NCBI RefSeq assembly: GCF_018308945.1
Contig: NZ_CP070501.1
Span: forward strand, 2,108,001-2,172,000
From: Agrococcus sp. Marseille-Q4369
Lineage (GTDB): Bacteria; Actinomycetota; Actinomycetes; Actinomycetales; Microbacteriaceae
Direction of reading: 5' to 3'
Length of the DNA stretch: 64,000 nt
Shown here in pieces: positions 33,173 to 46,157 of this stretch. Position 1 is the stretch's first letter; every line of letters starts with the position of its first letter. A model generated the notes under the pieces. That model searched no databases, was not told where the DNA came from, and was given only the letters and a program-made list of their open reading frames with translations. The position numbers and the translations under genes were made by a program.

Positions 33173-33789
33173 GCGCGAAGAACCCGACGCGCCCGGCTGG
33201 GCCGCTGGCGCTCGAGCCGGGAGACGTGCGGCGATACCGGGACGCGCTCTTCCGCATCCACGCGACCGCCGGGGCGCACCCCTCGCGTTGGGATGAGCTG
33301 CGCGAGTTCGGACCTCTCTCGGTCATGCGATGGGATCCGCAGCCGCTGCCGCAGGGAATCCACGCGGGTCGAGGCGTCGCCTACACCGGAACGGACGTGA
33401 CGACTGCGTTCGCGGAGGTGTTCCAGTCGCGAAGGACCATCCGCCTGACCGCGGGACGCACGCTCAGCGGCTGGCTGCCATCGAGAGAGCTGGAGCTCCT
33501 CGACCTCACCGGTGTCTGGCCGGTCAGGCAAGGCGCCTCTGGCTCGTTGCACGCTGCAGCGAAGAGCACATGCCGCACGTGGGCGGCGGCCATCCACGAC
33601 CAGCTCGGCGATCGCATCGATGGGCTCCACGTGCTCTCGACCATGACCTCGAGGCCGATGGTCGTGCTCTTCGACAGAGCAGCGGACGCGTTCCCCGGGG
33701 CGCCCGAGTTCTCCCGGCCGCTCGCGCACGCCGCGGTGCAGATGCTCGCTGTGGACGCGGCCGATTCGCTCGGCTGGCCGGTGATCTGA
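33169..33789 (+). CDS. RES-domain toxin (NAD+-degrading)
   Basis: This 206-residue toxin has the RES fold, named for its conserved Arg, Glu and Ser. Known members (MbcT, Res) break down or phosphorolyse NAD+. Marks are FRIHATAG with the Arg/His start of the fold (about 28-35), the RGVAYTGTDVTTAFAEVF segment with Glu near 83, and a Ser in the YxxS-like LPSRELELLDLTG region. GTG 33169 overlaps the antitoxin stop. The gene stands at the end of the operon and is followed by argG on the other strand. Confidence 0.8.
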   Translation: MSAKNPTRPAGPLALEPGDVRRYRDALFRIHATAGAHPSRWDELREFGPLSVMRWDPQPLPQGIHAGRGVAYTGTDVTTAFAEVFQSRRTIRLTAGRTLSGWLPSRELELLDLTGVWPVRQGASGSLHAAAKSTCRTWAAAIHDQLGDRIDGLHVLSTMTSRPMVVLFDRAADAFPGAPEFSRPLAHAAVQMLAVDAADSLGWPVI

Positions 33790-33792
33790 GCG

Positions 33793-35223
<1,431 letters not shown>

Positions 35224-35389
35224 CTACGTTCGGGTCGGATGCGTCCCGTCCGTCGGGCGCAGGCCCGCAACCTGGGAGCACGCCCATTGCCGCCCTCAGC
35301 GAGCCGTGCCACGCTTCGCTTGGGGGACACGACCTGTCCCCCGCCAGCTTCTCGCGACACACCAGCTCGCGATTCGATCGGAGGCGACG

Positions 35390-35815
35390 ATGCAGGTCGA
35401 TGAGCAGTTCGAGGTCGATGCGCCCCGCGCAGCGGTGTTCCGCCTGTGGACCTCGTTCGAGCACTACCCGGAGTTCCTGACCGGGGTCGACTCGGTGTAC
35501 GCCGAGACGAGCGAGCGGATGCGCTGGCGCGTGTCGCTCGGCGGGCTGCCGTCGAGCTTCTACGCGGTCGTCACCGAGCACGTGCCCGACGAGCGGCTCG
35601 CGTTCGCGAGCGTCGACCAGTCGACGCTCGGCTGGTGGGTCGACCTCGCGGAGGTCACCCCGCACCGCACGCGCGTCACCGTGCGAGTGATCGTCTCGCC
35701 GCGCGGCGACGTGCCGCGCCGCGCCGGCGACAAGGAGCTCGACGAGCTGACCATCCGCTGCGATCTGCTGCGGCTCCGAGCACTCTCCGAGGGCACGCTC
35801 AGCCAAGCGGCATAG
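35390..35815 (+). CDS. SRPBCC-family (polyketide cyclase/dehydrase-like) protein
   Basis: This 141-residue protein has the START-like ligand-binding fold: EFEVDAPRAAVFRLWTSF-like opening (about 6-23), EHYPEFLTGVDSVYAE, and a long C-terminal helix. Such proteins bind lipids or other apolar ligands; function here is unknown. It is the first of three related frames in a row (35390, 35855, 36415) and is close to the second in sequence (PEFLTGVDSV versus PKFMGGVESI), so they are tandem paralogues. Confidence 0.78.
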   Translation: MQVDEQFEVDAPRAAVFRLWTSFEHYPEFLTGVDSVYAETSERMRWRVSLGGLPSSFYAVVTEHVPDERLAFASVDQSTLGWWVDLAEVTPHRTRVTVRVIVSPRGDVPRRAGDKELDELTIRCDLLRLRALSEGTLSQAA

Positions 35816-35854
35816 CGTCGCAGACCAGATCCACAACAGGTAAGGAACATCGCC

Positions 35855-36337
35855 ATGCCGCAGGTCACCGACAGCATCGACGTCAAGGCCCCCATCAGCG
35901 CCGTCTACGCGCTCTGGACGCAGTTCGAGGATTTCCCGAAGTTCATGGGCGGCGTCGAGTCCATCACGCAGCAGACCGACACGATGCTCCACTGGGTCGT
36001 CTCGATCAAGGGCGTCGAGCGCGAGTTCGACGCCGAGATCACCGAGCAGCACCTCGACGAGCGCGTCGCGTGGCGCAGCACGGACGGCGAGACGCACGCC
36101 GGTGTCGTGACCTTCCACCGCATCGACGACGACATGACGCGCGTCAACGTGCAGATCGACTGGAAGCCCCAGGGCGTCGTCGAGGCCGCCGGTGCGCTGC
36201 TGCAGGTCGACGACCTGCAGATCAAGCAGGACCTCAAGCGCTTCAAGGAGCTCGCCGAGGCCGCGCCCGCCCAGCAGGCGGTCGACCAGGGCTGGGACGG
36301 CGACGTCGAGCGCCCGGCCGACCGGCTCGGCCAGTAG
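35855..36337 (+). CDS. SRPBCC-family protein, second copy
   Basis: This 160-residue paralogue of the preceding gene keeps the fold, with APISAVYALWTQFEDFPKF (about 12-30), IKGVEREFDAEITEQ and WRSTDGETHAGVVTFHRID. The C-terminal helix is longer and ends in a Glu/Arg-rich tail. AAGGA precedes the start. Conserved members in this group occur widely in actinobacteria, sometimes membrane associated. Confidence 0.8.
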   Translation: MPQVTDSIDVKAPISAVYALWTQFEDFPKFMGGVESITQQTDTMLHWVVSIKGVEREFDAEITEQHLDERVAWRSTDGETHAGVVTFHRIDDDMTRVNVQIDWKPQGVVEAAGALLQVDDLQIKQDLKRFKELAEAAPAQQAVDQGWDGDVERPADRLGQ

Positions 36338-36414
36338 TCGGGAAGTCCAGCCAGCACCGCAGGCTCGGCCGATCCACAGCCGACGGCTGGGTGCGCTCGC
36401 GTAGCGTCCGCTCC

Positions 36415-37764
36415 ATGGGCATCGAGCACTCGAGCATCGTCGACGCGCGTCTCGCCGACGTCTTCGCCTGGCACACGCGCCCGGGGGCGCTGCAGCGGCT
36501 CTCGCCGCCGTGGCTCCCCGGGCGCGTTCGCCGTGAAGCGGGCTCGCTCGCCGACGGTCGCGCCGAGCTCGCGCTCCCCGGCGGCATCGTCTGGGCGGCG
36601 CAGCACGACCCGAGCGGATTCGAGCCTGACCGCGCTTTCGTCGACGAGCGAGTGGATGCGGGGCTCGGCTCGATCCCGCTCGCACCGCTGCGCTGGCGCC
36701 ACGAGCACCGCTTCGAGCCGCGCGGCGAGGATCGCACCCTCGTGCACGACCGCGTCGAGACGATCGTCGGCTCGCGGGCGCTGCGCCCGATGTTCGTCTA
36801 CCGGCACCGGCAGCTCGCCGACGACCTCGCCGCGCACCGATCGGCGGCTGCCGAGCCCATGACGGTCGCCGTCACCGGCGCGAGCGGGCTCATCGGCACC
36901 GCGCTCACCGCGCTGCTGACGACGGGCGGCCACGACGTCGTGCGGCTCGTGCGGCACGAGGCGTCGTCGAGCGGCGAGCGGCGCTGGGATCCCGACGCGC
37001 CGGCCGCCGACCTGCTCGAGGGCGTCGACGCGGTCGTGCACCTCGCAGGTGCGTCGATCTTCGGCCGGCTCGGCGAGCAGCATCGGCGGGCCGTGCGCGA
37101 CAGCCGCATCGGACCCACGCGCAAGCTCGCCGAGATCGCCGCCGCGAGCGGCGCGCGCGCGTTCGTGAGCGCCTCGGGCATCGGCCGCTACGGCGTCGAC
37201 CGCGGCAGCGAGCAGCTCACCGAGGCCGCGGGCCCCGGCGACGACTTCGTCGCTCGCGTCGTCGTCGACTGGGAGGCGGATGCGGCGGTCGCCGCCGAGG
37301 GACGCATGCGTGCCGTGCAGGTGCGCACCGGGCTCGTGCAGTCGCCGCGAGGCGGGGTGCTGCAGGTGCTCGCACCGCTCTACGCGGCGGGCCTCGGCGG
37401 CCCCCTCGCCGGCGGGGAGCACTGGCAATCGTGGATCGACCTCGACGACCTGCTCGACGTCTACTTGCGGGCGCTCACCGACGAACGGCTCTCGGGCCCG
37501 GTCAACGCCGTCGCCCCGCACCCCGTGCAGCAGCACGAGTACGCCGAGACGCTCGCTCGCGTGCTGCGCCGCCCCGCGCTCGTGCCGACGCCCGCGCTCG
37601 GGCCGCGCGTGCTGCTCGGGCGGCGCGGTGCCGAGGAGCTCGCGCTCGCCGACCAGCGGGTCGTGCCCGCCCGGCTGACCGAGCTCGGCCACCGATTCCG
37701 GCGGCCCCGGCTCGAGGACTCGCTGCGGCACCAGCTGGGCCGCATGCGCGAAGCGGGCCGCTAG
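36415..37764 (+). CDS. TIGR01777-type epimerase fused to an SRPBCC domain
   Basis: This 449-residue protein has an N-terminal SRPBCC domain (about 1-140) and a C-terminal NAD(P)-binding SDR epimerase (about 150-449). The nucleotide loop is VAVTGASGLIGTALTALL (about 152-169), and VDAVVHLAGASI and FVSASGIGRYG follow, as in the YfcH/TIGR01777 family. The fusion order is common in actinobacteria. Substrate unknown. It is the third SRPBCC domain in a row. Confidence 0.85.
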   Translation: MGIEHSSIVDARLADVFAWHTRPGALQRLSPPWLPGRVRREAGSLADGRAELALPGGIVWAAQHDPSGFEPDRAFVDERVDAGLGSIPLAPLRWRHEHRFEPRGEDRTLVHDRVETIVGSRALRPMFVYRHRQLADDLAAHRSAAAEPMTVAVTGASGLIGTALTALLTTGGHDVVRLVRHEASSSGERRWDPDAPAADLLEGVDAVVHLAGASIFGRLGEQHRRAVRDSRIGPTRKLAEIAAASGARAFVSASGIGRYGVDRGSEQLTEAAGPGDDFVARVVVDWEADAAVAAEGRMRAVQVRTGLVQSPRGGVLQVLAPLYAAGLGGPLAGGEHWQSWIDLDDLLDVYLRALTDERLSGPVNAVAPHPVQQHEYAETLARVLRRPALVPTPALGPRVLLGRRGAEELALADQRVVPARLTELGHRFRRPRLEDSLRHQLGRMREAGR

Positions 37765-37807
37765 GCCCGAACTGCCCGCCAGAGCGGCGGCGACGAGAGG
37801 AGACGAG

Positions 37808-37954
37808 ATGACCGGCATCGACCCGAACGCACAGGACCCGGGCCAGGACGAGGCGGCAGAGGAGACGAACGCGCACACGCGCGCGGAGCAGGATGAGAGC
37901 CCCGCGGAGGCGCAGCGCGAGAACGCCGAGGAGTCGGACGGCTACGGCTACTGA
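37808..37954 (+). CDS. Very small acidic protein
   Basis: This 48-residue product is highly acidic and Gln/Asn/Glu-rich (NAQDPGQDEAAEETNAHT, then EESDGYGY). GAGAGGAG precedes ATG 37808, and the ending YGY is typical of short disordered proteins. It has no domain. The product is too short for function to be stated; a decoy or chaperone-like role is only possible. Confidence 0.55.
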   Translation: MTGIDPNAQDPGQDEAAEETNAHTRAEQDESPAEAQRENAEESDGYGY

Positions 37955-38020
37955 GTCGGCGGGGGCGGCCCGGTCCAGCGCTGACGGGCCGCCTCGGCCA
38001 GCAGAGCGGCGGGCGACGCC

Positions 38021-40030
38021 TCAGCCGATGAGGCTCGGCTGCAGGTCGCGGAGCGTGCGGTGGTCGACCATCCTCGCGACGCCCAGCACGATGAGCGTGA
38101 GCGCCCCGGCCCCGAACGCGACGAGCACGAGCGCATCCGCGCCCGCGGCCGCCATCGAGCCGCCGTACATGAGCTGCCGGAGGCCGTCGACGGCGTAGCT
38201 CATCGGCAGCGCGTGGTGCAGGGCCGCGAGCGGCGCCGGCAGCGTCTGCCACGGGAACGTGCCGCCCGCGGTGACGAGCTGCACGACCATGAGCACGAGC
38301 CCGAGGAACTGCCCGACGGAGCCGAGCCACGTGTTCAGCGCCACGATGATCGCCGCGAACGTCGCGACGGCGAGCACCATCATCCCGAGCATGAGCGCTG
38401 GATGCGCGATGGGGAACCCGAGCGCGAGGCCGACGATCGCGAGCAGCGCCGCCATCTGCGCCGCGCCGATGAGCGTGGGGATGAGCCAGGCCGCGAGCGA
38501 GACGCGCACGGGTGAGCGCAGCGCGGTGATCGCGCGCCGCGAGAGGGGCTTGAGGATGAGCATGAGCGCGTACATGCCGATCCACGCGGCGAGCGACAGG
38601 AAGAAGGGCGCGAGGCCAGCGCCGTAGGAGCCGGCGGAGGCGACCGCGTCGGCGTCGGTCCGCACCGGATCGGAGATCATCGACGACTGCGCGGCGCGCT
38701 CCTGCTCGGTCGTGGCGGGGATCTGCGCGACCGCGTCGCCGAGGCCGTCGCGCAGCTGCGCGGTGCCTTCGTCGAGCCGCCCGAGACCGTCGTCGAGCGC
38801 GTGAGCGCCGGTGGCGAGCTCGCCGGCGCCGCTCGCGGCGGACGAGGCCCCATCGGCGAGCCGGACAGCGCCGTCGTGCGCGTCCGCGGCGCCGTCCGCG
38901 AGGTCGCCCGCGCCGTCCGCGGCGTTCGCGATGCCTGCGGCGAGCTGCGGCGAGGCGCTCGCGAGCCGCTCGGCGCCGTCGGCGACCTGCTGCGCCCCGG
39001 CCGCGAGCCGGTCGAGCTGCGCGCTCGCGTCCTGCACGCGGGCGTCCGCCGCCGCGACGTCGTCGCCCAGGCCGTCGAGCGGGCCGAGCGCGACAGCGAT
39101 CTGCGCCTCGTCGAGGCCCGCCTGCTGCAGCCGTTCGACGATCGCCGCGCGCGTCTCCGGCACCCGTGCGGCGACCGGCGCGACCGCGTCGGCCACCTCG
39201 CCGCCGATCGCGGCGATGTGCGCATCGCCGTCGGCGACCTGCTGTGCGCCGTCGGCCAGCTGGCGGGTCTGCGCCGGCAGGGACGCGGTCGCCTGCTCGA
39301 GCTGCCCGAGCCCGTCGTCGAGGCGGCCCGCGCCGTCGGCGAGCCTGCCGGTGCCGTCGGCGAGCGCGGTGGCACCGGTCGAGAGCTGCCCGGTGCCGTC
39401 GGCGAGCGCATCGGCGCCGCTCGCGAGCCGCGAGGCACCCGAGGCGGCGTCGTCGGCGCCTTCGGTCAGGGTGGCCGCGCCGTCGTGCGCGTCGACGAGG
39501 CCGTCGCGGATGTCGCTGATCGCGAGCAGCATGCGCGAGGCCGCCTCCTCGCCCACCGATCGCGCGACCGCAGAGCGGATGCGCTCGGCGGCCTGCGTGC
39601 CGATCGTCGTCGCGAGGTAGCTGTTCGCGTCGTTCGTCGACAGCGCCACGACCGCCCGGTGCGGGTCGTCGCCCGCTGCGCTCGCGAGGTCTGCCGAGAA
39701 GGAGGCCGGCAGCGTCACCGAGAAGTCGTACGTCGCGTCGGCGACCCCGGCCGACGCCTCCTCGGCGCTCACCCGATGCCAGTCGAAGGCGCCGTCGGCG
39801 ACGAGCCGGTCGGCCACCTCCTCGCCGACGACGCGCCCGTCGTCGCCCGCGTCGTCGACGACGAGCGCGACGGGCAGCTCGTCGAGCTGCGCGTACGGGT
39901 CCTGGTTGGCCCACAGGTAGACGCCGCCGTAGAGCAGCGGCACGAGCGCGAGCGCGAGGAGCGCGAGGCGACCCATGCGGGTGGCGACGAGGCGGCGGAG
40001 CTCGGCCGCGATGAGCTGCGGGACGGTCAT
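38021..40030 (-). CDS. YhgE/Pip family membrane protein
   Basis: This 669-residue protein has one N-terminal membrane helix (about 18-38), a large external region and five or six helices at the C-terminus (about 470-655). The middle (about 180-450) is a long array of LADG/LxxGA units with heptad-like spacing, typical of YhgE and phage-infection-protein relatives, which belong to the ABC-2 permease superfamily. Its ATG overlaps the stop of the upstream ABC-like gene (ATGA). It may act with that protein in export or in stress defence; the function is unproven. Confidence 0.85.
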   Translation of the reverse strand: MTVPQLIAAELRRLVATRMGRLALLALALVPLLYGGVYLWANQDPYAQLDELPVALVVDDAGDDGRVVGEEVADRLVADGAFDWHRVSAEEASAGVADATYDFSVTLPASFSADLASAAGDDPHRAVVALSTNDANSYLATTIGTQAAERIRSAVARSVGEEAASRMLLAISDIRDGLVDAHDGAATLTEGADDAASGASRLASGADALADGTGQLSTGATALADGTGRLADGAGRLDDGLGQLEQATASLPAQTRQLADGAQQVADGDAHIAAIGGEVADAVAPVAARVPETRAAIVERLQQAGLDEAQIAVALGPLDGLGDDVAAADARVQDASAQLDRLAAGAQQVADGAERLASASPQLAAGIANAADGAGDLADGAADAHDGAVRLADGASSAASGAGELATGAHALDDGLGRLDEGTAQLRDGLGDAVAQIPATTEQERAAQSSMISDPVRTDADAVASAGSYGAGLAPFFLSLAAWIGMYALMLILKPLSRRAITALRSPVRVSLAAWLIPTLIGAAQMAALLAIVGLALGFPIAHPALMLGMMVLAVATFAAIIVALNTWLGSVGQFLGLVLMVVQLVTAGGTFPWQTLPAPLAALHHALPMSYAVDGLRQLMYGGSMAAAGADALVLVAFGAGALTLIVLGVARMVDHRTLRDLQPSLIG

Positions 40031-40674
40031 GCGGCGGCCTCCTCTGGCTGCGCGTGCTCGGCGCCCTCGGCGGACTCGGGCGTCCCGTCGGCGCGCAGCA
40101 CGGCGTCGGCGGCCTCGCCGCACACGACGAGCACGGCGAAGCCTCGATCGGCCAGCCGTCGCGCCTCCGCCCACCACGCGCGGGGGTCGCCGCCGTGGCG
40201 GTCGGGGCTCACGAGCACGATCGCCTCGACGCGGTCGCGGAGCACCGCGAGCTCGGCGAGCACGCGGATGCGCACAGCCGGCTCGACGTCGGCGATCGGC
40301 AGCGCGCGCAGGTGGTCGACGCCGAGCTGCGCGGCCCAGCGGCGCACGCTGCGGGGGTCGCCGGGCACGCCGGCGTAGAGCAGCTCCTCGGCGATCGCGC
40401 CTCCGAGTGACACGTCGGGCTCGGGATCGCTCACCCGCGGCGCGTCGACGAGAGCCGTGCGGTGACGCACCTCGCGGCGGCGGCCGCGCTCACCGTCGAG
40501 CAGCAGCGCCCCCGCGTCGGGCCGCATCCGTCCGGACGCGAGCAGGCCCACCACGGTCGGCCGCTGCTCCGTCTCGACCACCAGGCGCACCGCCTCGCCG
40601 CTCTCGAACGCGAGCGACGTCGGCGGCAGTGCCTCGCCGCGGCCCTTCGCCGCGTCGATCAGCTCGATGCGCAT
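40027..40674 (-). CDS. ABC-ATPase-like protein lacking a normal Walker A
   Basis: This 215-residue protein has the outline of an ABC ATPase: a strand pair at the start, VVGLLASGRMRPDAGALLLDG (about 41-61) in place of the segment after the P-loop, and RVLAELAVLRDRVEAIVLVS near the usual Walker B. The P-loop position reads VETEQRPTV, with no GxxGxGKS, and the signature LSGGQ is absent. Walker B becomes IVLVSPDRHGGDP. It is coupled to the YhgE protein. I infer an inactive nucleotide-binding partner; a regulator role is possible. Confidence 0.65.
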   Translation of the reverse strand: MRIELIDAAKGRGEALPPTSLAFESGEAVRLVVETEQRPTVVGLLASGRMRPDAGALLLDGERGRRREVRHRTALVDAPRVSDPEPDVSLGGAIAEELLYAGVPGDPRSVRRWAAQLGVDHLRALPIADVEPAVRIRVLAELAVLRDRVEAIVLVSPDRHGGDPRAWWAEARRLADRGFAVLVVCGEAADAVLRADGTPESAEGAEHAQPEEAAA

Positions 40675-40708
40675 CCGCTGCTCCTCTCTCCGTCGCGATC
40701 GTAATCTA

Positions 40709-40724
40709 TACTGACTGGTCAGTA
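40709..40724. promoter_or_regulatory. Perfect 16-bp TetR-type operator
   Basis: TACTGAC-TG-GTCAGTA lies in the 92-bp gap between the divergent ABC-like/YhgE operon and the TetR gene. TATAGAT next to it (minus strand, 40710-40704) would be a -10 for the operon. The TetR protein at 40767 is the expected binder. Confidence 0.75.
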
Positions 40725-40766
40725 CAAGAATGGATGCGACGAGATGCTTCCGCACGAGGAGGAGCC

Positions 40767-41324
40767 ATGGCACGCCCCAACCGCAGCCGCGACAAGGTGC
40801 TGGTCGCGGCCTCCGAGCTCGCCGCCGAGCGCGGCGTGAGCGCGACGACGGTCGACGAGATCGCCGCGCGCGCCGGCGTCGCGAAGGGCAGCGTCTACTA
40901 CTCCTTCCCCTCGAAGGAGGCGATCTTCGAGTCGCTCATCGACGAGGCCATCGCGCGCGTCTCGGGGCGCATCCGCGACGCCCGAGAGGATGCCGAGCCA
41001 GGCGCCGCGCTCGATGCCGTCGCGCGCGCGATGCTCGAGGGCCTCGAGGTCAACCCGCACGTCGCGAAGGTCGTCGTGGGCGAGCTCTTCCGCACCGACC
41101 GGCCCTGGCGCGCGACGCTCGCGGGCCACCGCGCCGTGCTGCTCGACGAGCTCGGCGCCGCCCTCGCGGCCGACGGCCGCCCCGCATCCGGCCTCGACGC
41201 CGCCGCTCGGCTCGGCGCGCTCATCATGGTGGGGTTCGAGCGGCTCGCGTTCTCGCCCGATCGGAGCATCGACGAGTGCGTCGCGGCGGTCGGCTCGGGA
41301 GCGCCCGGCACAGCCGCCCGATAG
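40767..41324 (+). CDS. TetR-family regulator
   Basis: This 185-residue repressor has an N-terminal DNA-binding domain with [26 protein letters not shown] (about 29-54; the recognition helix is [11 protein letters not shown]). GAGGAGG precedes ATG 40767. It is divergent from the YhgE operon and faces a perfect palindrome, so it very likely represses that operon and itself. Ligand unknown. Confidence 0.87.
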   Translation: MARPNRSRDKVLVAASELAAERGVSATTVDEIAARAGVAKGSVYYSFPSKEAIFESLIDEAIARVSGRIRDAREDAEPGAALDAVARAMLEGLEVNPHVAKVVVGELFRTDRPWRATLAGHRAVLLDELGAALAADGRPASGLDAAARLGALIMVGFERLAFSPDRSIDECVAAVGSGAPGTAAR

Positions 41325-41362
41325 GCTGGGGCGTACGCCGCACCCGTCCGAGGGGGAGACCC

Positions 41363-42649
<1,287 letters not shown>

Positions 42650-42668
42650 GTGCCGCGCGGCCCTCGCG

Positions 42669-43991
42669 TCAGACGATCGCGAGCGGCTCCGTGTTCGTCG
42701 AGACCGTCGCGCGGGAGCCGAGCCCGCCGGCCCGGCCGAGCTGGACGAGCTTCGCGATCGCCGCGAGCAGCAGGGCCACGAGCAGCAGGTTGCGCGCCGA
42801 GAGCAGCAGCACCGCGAACCACTCGAGGCGCACGAGCGGCATGTAGAAGATCGGGAAGACGAGCGTCGTCAGCAGCGACGTGACGAGCAGCAGCGCCGTC
42901 ATCCGCCGCCACCAGGCGGTGGGCCGCGCCATCGCGACCGCGGCGATCGGCAGCAGCCACAGCAGGTACTGCGGCGAGCCGACCTTGTTGAAGACGATCG
43001 ATGCGGCGACGAGCGCGAAGGCACCGACGAGCAGCAGCTCGCGCGAGTCGGCGCCGCGCCGCCTCGCCCAGAGCAGCAGCACCGCGATGCATGCGACCGC
43101 GGCGATGAGCAGCGGCGTCGAGAGCAGGATCGCCCCGCCGTCGAGCGGACCGACGACCTCGCGCGTCGCGAGCGCCCGGTTCTGATAGACGCGGGAGCCG
43201 AACACGTCGAGCGCTGCCGCCCACACCCACGGCGTCGCGATCGGCGCCTCGAGCTGCAGCGCGCGGTCGGTCTGCATCGTGAGGAAGCTCATCAGGTGCG
43301 GGATGCCGCCGAGCGTCGCGCTGATCGCGGCGGTCGCGGCGGTGACGCCGAAGCCGGCGAGCACGACGAGCCAGCGGTCGCGGTGCACCGCGACGATCGC
43401 CGCGATCACCATCGCGGGCCACACCTTGATCCAGGTCGCGACCGCGAGCAGCGCGCCCGCGACGAGCGGGCGGCGCGAGAGCCACACGAGCCCGACGATG
43501 ACGAGCGGGCCGGTGATGCCCTCGAGGCGCAGCAGCGCGACGGGGCTCAGCAGCAGGAAGCCGAGCATGAAGGCGTGCGCGGCGAGCATGCCCCGACGGC
43601 TGCGACCGCCATCGCTCAGCACCCAGACGGCCCACCAGTTGAGCGCGGCCGTCATGAGGAACCACAGCAGCTGGTAGAGCGGGGCGCCGAGCAGGTTGGC
43701 CGCGCCGATCGGCAGCCACGCGAGCAGCGGGTAGACCCAGTCGGCGTCGATCCCGACGATCTCGTCGCCCTCGAACGCGGCCATCGCCCACTCACGGTAG
43801 AGCGGCAGGTCACCGACCGTGCCGCCCGCGATGATCGCCGGCAGCAGGGCGAGCAGCGAGGCCCCGTGCAGCAGCAGGAAGGCGCGCACGAGCCAGCGGC
43901 GCGTGAGCATGCGGTCGGCGAAGTCGGCGGCCTGGGCCCGACGGATGATCCGCGGAGCGACTGCCGCGCGATCGTTCGTCTGCCCAGTCAA
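42669..43991 (-). CDS. GT-C (GT87-like) membrane glycosyltransferase
   Basis: This 440-residue protein has about 10-12 membrane helices. Early DLPLYREWAMAAFEGDEIVG and WVYPLLAWLP form the periplasmic catalytic region seen in polyprenyl-phosphate-mannose-dependent mannosyltransferases. GAGGAG lies 7 nt before TTG 43991, which fixes a TTG start; an internal ATG is possible. The sugar and acceptor (lipomannan or cell-wall glycan) cannot be told. It follows gdhA by 59 nt on the same strand. Confidence 0.75.
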   Translation of the reverse strand: MTGQTNDRAAVAPRIIRRAQAADFADRMLTRRWLVRAFLLLHGASLLALLPAIIAGGTVGDLPLYREWAMAAFEGDEIVGIDADWVYPLLAWLPIGAANLLGAPLYQLLWFLMTAALNWWAVWVLSDGGRSRRGMLAAHAFMLGFLLLSPVALLRLEGITGPLVIVGLVWLSRRPLVAGALLAVATWIKVWPAMVIAAIVAVHRDRWLVVLAGFGVTAATAAISATLGGIPHLMSFLTMQTDRALQLEAPIATPWVWAAALDVFGSRVYQNRALATREVVGPLDGGAILLSTPLLIAAVACIAVLLLWARRRGADSRELLLVGAFALVAASIVFNKVGSPQYLLWLLPIAAVAMARPTAWWRRMTALLLVTSLLTTLVFPIFYMPLVRLEWFAVLLLSARNLLLVALLLAAIAKLVQLGRAGGLGSRATVSTNTEPLAIV

Positions 43992-44050
43992 GCGATCTCC
44001 TCGTCCCGTGTGCCGCGTCAGCGTATGGCGCGTTGCTGAGAGCCTGCCAG

Positions 44051-45409
<1,359 letters not shown>

Positions 45410-45437
45410 TCACGTGTCAGACAACCGGTCGATCGTA

Positions 45438-45465
45438 CCGCAGGGGTGCCGGAGGCCCCCTGCGG
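45438..45465 (-). terminator. Intrinsic terminator hairpin
   Basis: A 9-bp stem CCGCAGGGG and its complement (45438-45446 and 45457-45465) with a 10-nt loop lies 12 nt beyond the stop of the DinB-like gene and 41 nt before the gdhA start. It separates the two transcripts. Confidence 0.65.
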
Positions 45466-45477
45466 GTCGTCGCCCGC

Positions 45478-46101
45478 TCACGCTCCGGCGCGCAGCACGC
45501 CCTCGAGGCCCGCGTCGGGCCGCCGACCGGTGAGCAGGCGGAGGGCCTCGATGCCCGCGCCGCGGGCGGATGCGTTGGCGGCGGCGAGGTGCAGGGCGTC
45601 GAGCACGTGCGCGGGCACGGGCGCCCACGCGATGCCCGCGGCGTCGGCGATGTCGATGCCGTGCACCGTCAGCTCGAACACCCGCGTGCGCAGGTACTCG
45701 CCGAGCCGCATCGCGATCGTCGCGCCGCCGCCGATCGCGATGCGGCGGTCGAGGCCGGCGGCGGCGATCGCGGTCGCGGCCTCGACGTGCATCGCCTCGA
45801 TCTCGGCGGCGAGGTCGTCGCCGAGCGCCGCGCCGGCCGCGCGGCCGCGCAGCAGGATCGCCTCGTCGTCGCCGTGCTGTCGCAGCACGACCTCGAGGTA
45901 CTCGCTCGCCGAGTGGATCGTGATCGCTTGAGGCTCCGGAAGCTCGAGGTAGGCGGTGACGGTCGTGATGGCCCGGGAGGTGTGCCCGATGAGCTCGCGG
46001 AGCGTCCACTCGCCGAGGCCCGGTCCGTCGAGCAGCTCGCGCGGCACCCGCCGGACGAGCTCCGCGAGATCGCTGACGGCGTCGTCGAATCGCACGGTCA
46101 T
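45478..46101 (-). CDS. Maleylpyruvate isomerase/DinB-like protein
   Basis: This 207-residue protein belongs to the mycothiol-dependent DinB-like superfamily. GEWTLRELIGHTSRAITTV (about 30-48) contains the first metal His and matches the usual W-x-x-x-x-L-x-x-H pattern; ELTVHGIDIADAAGIAW near 142 supplies the second His. It is distinct from the one at 10811. The substrate is unknown. Confidence 0.7.
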   Translation of the reverse strand: MTVRFDDAVSDLAELVRRVPRELLDGPGLGEWTLRELIGHTSRAITTVTAYLELPEPQAITIHSASEYLEVVLRQHGDDEAILLRGRAAGAALGDDLAAEIEAMHVEAATAIAAAGLDRRIAIGGGATIAMRLGEYLRTRVFELTVHGIDIADAAGIAWAPVPAHVLDALHLAAANASARGAGIEALRLLTGRRPDAGLEGVLRAGA

Positions 46102-46157
46102 GCGCGCATGTTGGCACGCCGTTCGGGCGGCGGCAACGGTGCCGCCAGAATGGCCGG

